NCBI GenBank assembly: GCA_018819005.1
Contig: JAHJQU010000009.1
Span: 1-8,670, forward strand
Source: Pseudomonadota bacterium
Lineage (GTDB): Bacteria > Desulfobacterota > Desulfobacteria > Desulfobacterales > RPRI01
Direction of reading: 5' to 3'
DNA: 8,670 nt
Shown here: positions 6,268 to 8,670 of the stretch, in pieces
How the letters are laid out: every line of letters starts with the position of its first letter
Position numbering within the stretch: the stretch's first letter is position 1
Translations under genes and position numbers: made by a program
The notes under the pieces: model-generated
The model's input: the letters and a program-made list of their open reading frames with translations, nothing else
The model's database searches: none
What the model was told of the DNA's origin: nothing

Positions 6268-6414
6268 CTTCGTAAAAAGTCGAAATTCGGACGGCAAAGT
6301 AAAAAGCGCATTATGCAAGGCGCACGAATCTTGAGGAATGAAGCGTACTTTTCGTACGCTGCAATGACGAAAGATGAAGTGCAACACAGCAGAATGACTT
6401 TTTACTAAGCCGTC
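6268..6414. mobile_element. MITE-like inverted-repeat element between queA and tgt
   Basis: Two nested pairs of inverted ends are visible. CTTCGTAAAAAGTC (6268-6281) pairs with GACTTTTTACTAAG (6396-6409), 13 of 14. GACGGCAAAGTAAAAAG (6290-6306) pairs with CTTTTTACTAAGCCGTC (6398-6414), 15 of 17. Inside, long imperfect arms converge on a perfect 7-bp stem, AGCGTAC (6342-6348) and GTACGCT (6354-6360), with a TTTTC loop. No open frame of note is present. The element overlaps the last codons and stop of queA and the tgt ribosome binding site. There is no T-run to suggest a simple terminator. Confidence 0.7.
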
Positions 6415-7469
6415 ATCATTGCATCACCATAACTATAGAACCTGTATCCTTTACATATAGCCTCCCTGTATGCCGAAAGCACTTTTTCCCTTTCCGCAAA
6501 AGCCGACACAAGCATAATGAGTGTTGACTTCGGCAGATGAAAATTTGTAATCATCGCTTCAACAACTTTGAAACTGTAGCCGGGATATATAAAAAGGTCG
6601 CATTTTCCGCTTCCGGCAACAACTTTTCCTGCACTGTCGGATGAGTATTCAAGTGTGCGGACACACGTAGTTCCGACCGCGATAATCTTTCCTCCGGCAG
6701 CTTTTACCTTATTTATTGTATCAGCGGCAGCCTCTGATATTTCAAACCGTTCTGAATGTATCTTGTGTTCCCTTATGTCTTCAACACGTACCGGAAGAAA
6801 AGTTCCGTAGCCGACATGCAGGGTGATTTCAGCTATTCTGATGCCTTTTGATCTGATTACTTCAAGCAGTTCATTTGAAAAATGGAGTCCGGCCGTAGGT
6901 GCCGCGACAGCTCCGTTACATGCCGCATATATTGTCTGGTAGGATGTTTTATCATCCCACGAATCATTGCTGTCATCATCACGATTTATATATGGCGGAA
7001 GCGGAACATGGCCTGTCTCATTAAGCAGATCCTCAAAATTGCCCGGGCATGAAAACCGGAGCAGGCAAATTCCCTCTTTTGTACTGAGAACCTCCGCCTT
7101 TAGTTCCTTTTGAAAGAAGATAAAGGAACCGGGTTTAGGCGGTTTTGAAGATTTTACAAGGCATTCGCAGGTAAAGGCTCCTTTATCGGATTCCTCTCTT
7201 ACTCCTCCCGCATAATCCAGAATAAGAACTTCGGCCTTTCCCCCCGTATCTTTTTTCCCGAATAACCGACCGGGAATTACCCTTGTGTTGTTAATAACAA
7301 GAACGTCTTTTGACGAGATAAAATCAGAAACCTCAAAAAATTCATGATGAGATATCTCCCCGGTTTTTCTGTTAAGGAACAGGAGCTTTGACCTGTCCCT
7401 GCGCGAAGCCGGTTTTTGCGCTATGTATTCTTCCGGAAGTTCATAATCATAATCGGACAGGGAAAACAC
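6405..7469 (-). CDS. queA: S-adenosylmethionine:tRNA ribosyltransferase-isomerase
   Basis: The 354-residue enzyme transfers and rearranges the ribosyl part of S-adenosylmethionine onto preQ1-34 in tRNA, giving epoxyqueuosine. Family hallmarks are the N-terminal YELPEEYIAQKPASRRDRSKLL (8-30 region), DVLVINNTRVIPGRL (55-69), YQTIYA (177-182), GAVAAPTAGLHF (186-197), HVGYGTFLPV (218-227), AVGTTCVRTLE (264-274) and MITNFHLPKSTL (306-317). The common HVGAGTF is HVGYGTF here. The start is GTG at 7469-7467, set by GGGGAGG 8 nt upstream. It begins 2 nt after the DUF2065 stop, so translation is probably coupled. The protein ends FYSYGDAMMTA: the final residues and TAG stop are written by the repeat element 6268-6414, suggesting a slightly altered C-terminus after insertion. 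Confidence 0.97.
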   Translation of the reverse strand: MFSLSDYDYELPEEYIAQKPASRRDRSKLLFLNRKTGEISHHEFFEVSDFISSKDVLVINNTRVIPGRLFGKKDTGGKAEVLILDYAGGVREESDKGAFTCECLVKSSKPPKPGSFIFFQKELKAEVLSTKEGICLLRFSCPGNFEDLLNETGHVPLPPYINRDDDSNDSWDDKTSYQTIYAACNGAVAAPTAGLHFSNELLEVIRSKGIRIAEITLHVGYGTFLPVRVEDIREHKIHSERFEISEAAADTINKVKAAGGKIIAVGTTCVRTLEYSSDSAGKVVAGSGKCDLFIYPGYSFKVVEAMITNFHLPKSTLIMLVSAFAEREKVLSAYREAICKGYRFYSYGDAMMTA

Positions 7470-7471
7470 TC

Positions 7472-7657
7472 TTACCGCCTCCCCAGAAAGATCAGAAAAA
7501 TGCCCGTAACCATCAGTAATAATCCCATAATTCTCAAAGCATTTTCATGCATTTCAACTATCTTTACCACCCAGCTTTTCATTTTTTCAGGAAAAGCAAA
7601 ATACGGGAGGCCTTCAATAATCATGACCATTCCAATAACACACAGAAAAAATTTCAT
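7472..7657 (-). CDS. DUF2065 small membrane protein (YjeT-like)
   Basis: This 61-residue protein has two hydrophobic helices (about 2-20 and 43-58) joined by a short charged loop. It contains the family pattern EGLPYFAFPEKM (15-26) and a C-terminal LGRR. It resembles the DUF2065/YjeT family of inner-membrane proteins, whose role is unknown. It is the first gene of the minus-strand series, and its stop (TAA, 7474-7472) is 2 nt from the queA GTG. Its last codons contain the queA ribosome binding site. Its own possible site, GAGGG, lies about 13 nt before the ATG, rather far. Placement directly before queA may only reflect shared transcription. Confidence 0.85.
   Translation of the reverse strand: MKFFLCVIGMVMIIEGLPYFAFPEKMKSWVVKIVEMHENALRIMGLLLMVTGIFLIFLGRR
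7478..7484 (-). promoter_or_regulatory. Ribosome binding site for the queA GTG start
   Basis: GGGGAGG on the minus strand, 8 nt before the GTG at 7469, inside the last codons of the DUF2065 gene. It decides for GTG as start, since no ATG lies nearby in frame. Confidence 0.8.
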
Positions 7658-7727
7658 TATAAATATTTATCCCTCAAATTTTTGAATCCCGACAACTCTT
7701 CATGCCCTTAATGCTTTGTGATGGCAA

Positions 7728-7757
7728 CCTATAAACATTAAAGCGCAATTATGTCAA
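7728..7757 (-). promoter_or_regulatory. Predicted sigma70-type promoter for the DUF2065-queA-tgt series
   Basis: Minus-strand TTGACA (7757-7752) matches the -35 consensus fully. An 18-nt spacer leads to TATAGG (7733-7728) as a weak -10. This would give a leader of about 65 nt before the DUF2065 ATG. It is the only good -35 box in the divergent gap. Prediction only. Confidence 0.45.
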
Positions 7758-7789
7758 AATAAAACAGTAAAAAGACCTTACGGTAAATT

Positions 7790-7800
7790 TCAATTATTGA
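7790..7800. promoter_or_regulatory. Candidate operator palindrome of the toxin-antitoxin pair
   Basis: TCAATTATTGA is an 11-nt palindrome around a central T and overlaps the predicted -35 box of the antitoxin promoter. Phd-family antitoxins commonly repress their own promoter through short palindromes, so this is a plausible site. A looser pair, TTGAT (7814-7818) and ATCAA (7834-7838), flanks the -10. Binding is inferred. Confidence 0.35.
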
Positions 7801-7825
7801 CTAATGTAATCACTTGATATAAATT
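7797..7825 (+). promoter_or_regulatory. Predicted promoter of the toxin-antitoxin operon
   Basis: TTGACT (7797-7802) is followed after 15 nt by TATAAA (7818-7823) or after 17 nt by TAAATT (7820-7825). Transcription would start near 7831, leaving a short leader with the ribosome binding site at 7844-7849. The location fits the gene start chosen downstream. Confidence 0.5.
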
Positions 7826-7843
7826 GAGGCTACATCAAAATAC

Positions 7844-7849
7844 GGAGGG
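7844..7849 (+). promoter_or_regulatory. Ribosome binding site fixing the antitoxin TTG start
   Basis: GGAGGG stands 4-5 nt before TTG at 7854. The frame is open from another TTG at 7824, but that codon overlaps the predicted -10 box and has no ribosome binding site. Confidence 0.7.
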
Positions 7850-7853
7850 CGTC

Positions 7854-8123
7854 TTGAGAACTGTAGGCATAAGAGAATTAAAGCAAAACCTGAGTCAGTA
7901 TCTCAGCAGTGTAAAATCAGGCGAACGAATCATTGTTACAGACAGGAAAAAAGAAGTGGCAGTTATTTCTCCCTATAAAATCGAAACAGTTGAAGAAAAA
8001 GCTCTTATATTGGTCCGTAAGGGAATAGCTCATTGGTCCGGGGGAAAACCAAAAGGTATGAATCCTAAAATTCATGTTGGTAAAGCGCGGGTTTCGGAAG
8101 CCATTATTGAGGATAGAAGATAA
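7854..8123 (+). CDS. Phd/YefM-type antitoxin
   Basis: With the TTG start at 7854 the protein has 89 residues and begins MRTVGIRELKQNLSQYL. This is the usual Phd/YefM opening, a strand plus helix that forms the dimeric DNA-binding domain. It continues with VKSGERIIVTDRKKEVAVISPY (about 20-41), the second half of that fold. The C-terminal part, rich in basic and small residues (WSGGKPKG, then IHVGKARVSEAI), should be the flexible tail that binds and neutralises the toxin. The stop is separated by one base from the toxin ATG, so the two are co-translated. Antitoxins of this class usually repress their own operon together with the toxin. Confidence 0.85.
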   Translation: MRTVGIRELKQNLSQYLSSVKSGERIIVTDRKKEVAVISPYKIETVEEKALILVRKGIAHWSGGKPKGMNPKIHVGKARVSEAIIEDRR

Positions 8124-8124
8124 A

Positions 8125-8556
8125 ATGATCGTTTATCTTGATACGAGCAGCCTGGTAAAATTGTATGTTCTGGAGGAGGATTCTCACACAATAGAAAAGA
8201 TGGTTGAATCTTCTGATGTTGTTGCAACTTCACTGATCGCTTACGCGGAAGCCAGATCTGCTTTTGCCCGGAGATTTAGGGAAGATGTTTTTTCAATTGA
8301 TGAATACAGGCAAATTCTGGCTCGTTTTGACCAGGACTGGGAAAATTGTCTCCGAATAGGTGTGACAAGTGATCTCGTCCGGCGTGCCGGCGATCTTGCG
8401 GAAAAACACGGACTCCGCGGCTTTGATGCCATTCACTTGTCTTCCGCAATAATGTTCAGGGAGGAATTGTCTTTTCCCGTTTATTTTTCGTGTTCGGACC
8501 AGAAGCTCCAGAACGCGTCCCGCATGGAGAATCTTATGCAACCGGAGCAAATGTGA
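8125..8556 (+). CDS. vapC: PIN-domain ribonuclease toxin, VapC family
   Basis: A 143-residue PIN-domain protein. The start is ATG at 8125, one base after the antitoxin stop; an open extension upstream only overlaps the antitoxin. The acidic metal-binding set is complete: D6 in IVYLDTSSLVKLY, E42 in AYAEARSAF, D101 in LRGFDAIHLSSA and D125 in FSCSDQKL. All four are intact, so the protein is expected to be an active Mg2+-dependent RNase. VapC toxins typically cut tRNA or rRNA when their antitoxin is degraded. The Phd-type partner in front confirms a type II toxin-antitoxin module. Its target RNA cannot be read from sequence. Confidence 0.92.
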   Translation: MIVYLDTSSLVKLYVLEEDSHTIEKMVESSDVVATSLIAYAEARSAFARRFREDVFSIDEYRQILARFDQDWENCLRIGVTSDLVRRAGDLAEKHGLRGFDAIHLSSAIMFREELSFPVYFSCSDQKLQNASRMENLMQPEQM

Positions 8557-8559
8557 CAG

Positions 8560-8573
8560 CTTCGTAAAAAGTC
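8560..8573 (+). repeat. Solo copy of the 14-bp MITE end
   Basis: CTTCGTAAAAAGTC is identical to 6268-6281, 3 nt after the toxin stop codon. No inverted partner follows before the window ends, so it is a solo end or a remnant. Confidence 0.7.
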
Positions 8574-8580
8574 AAATTTT

Positions 8581-8663
8581 TCACACGAAGGCACAAAGAC
8601 ACGAAGAAAGGCCTATTGAAAACATTCAGATTTTTCTTTGTGTCCTTCGTGATCTTTGTGTGA
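8581..8663. repeat. Octamer-type inverted repeat without a gene
   Basis: The left arm (about 8581-8606) carries ACACGAAG, GCACAAAG, ACACGAAG. The right arm (8636-8663), read on the minus strand, carries ACACAAAG, then CACGAAGG and ACACAAAG with one or two extra bases. The 29-nt middle, rich in A and T, encodes nothing. The arms belong to the same octamer family as those around the GxxExxY gene. It could also act as a hairpin terminator for the toxin operon. Nothing else is seen in the final 114 bases. Confidence 0.65.
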
Positions 8664-8670
8664 TAACGAC

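Noticed and set aside
6342..6360. Rho-independent terminator between queA and tgt
   Set aside because: The 7-bp stem is perfect but no T-run follows on either strand at the right place. The wider inverted repeat better fits a MITE-like element.
7824..7853. Earlier TTG start for the antitoxin
   Set aside because: It overlaps the predicted -10 box and has no ribosome binding site, while GGAGGG directly precedes the TTG at 7854.
8074..8124. Upstream start for the PIN toxin inside the antitoxin gene
   Set aside because: PIN domains start close to the first aspartate (IVYLDTSS); the ATG at 8125 puts it at residue 6, and the upstream residues are only the antitoxin read in another frame.

Overview
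The window reads as chromosome of a Desulfobacterota bacterium, probably a Desulfobacterales-type sulfate reducer. This is inferred from the gene content (a methylmalonyl-CoA branch typical of propionate or succinate metabolism, queuosine genes, a stand-alone NifU-like protein, GxxExxY and VapC accessory genes) and from the style of the intergenic repeats. No rRNA or tRNA is present, so the placement is not certain.

Nine genes lie head to tail on the minus strand. In transcription order they are: a DUF2065 membrane protein (7657-7472), queA (7469-6405), tgt (6262-5144), a NifU C-terminal-domain protein (5033-4815), a GxxExxY protein (4766-4383), a class I/II PLP aminotransferase (4334-3153), methylmalonyl-CoA epimerase (3029-2628), methylmalonyl-CoA mutase (2465-342) and the 5' part of meaB (261 to the window edge). 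QueA and Tgt act in one pathway: Tgt inserts preQ1 into tRNA and QueA turns it into epoxyqueuosine. Epimerase, mutase and MeaB form a second module that interconverts (S)- and (R)-methylmalonyl-CoA and succinyl-CoA and protects the B12 mutase. A predicted sigma70-type promoter at about 7757-7728 could start the series.

On the plus strand, diverging from DUF2065, is a compact Phd-type antitoxin / PIN-domain (VapC) toxin pair (7854-8556) with its own predicted promoter and a small palindrome at the -35 box. The last 114 bases hold repeats only.

The most unusual content is between the genes. (1) Four intergenic gaps are filled by degenerate tandem arrays with a strict 7-nt period (about 271-347, 2496-2622, 3050-3154, 5051-5148). 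They run from the stop codon of one gene almost to the ribosome binding site of the next, and two of them supply the stop codon. (2) The GxxExxY gene is bracketed almost exactly by 25-bp imperfect inverted repeats, each made of three octamers of the type NCACRAAG. This gives a 440-bp unit without a transposase, inserted just upstream of the aminotransferase ribosome binding site. A gene-less hairpin of the same octamers closes the window (8581-8663). (3) A MITE-like inverted-repeat element (6268-6414) sits between queA and tgt. It forms the last codons and stop of queA and part of the tgt ribosome binding site, and a solo copy of its 14-bp end lies behind the toxin gene.
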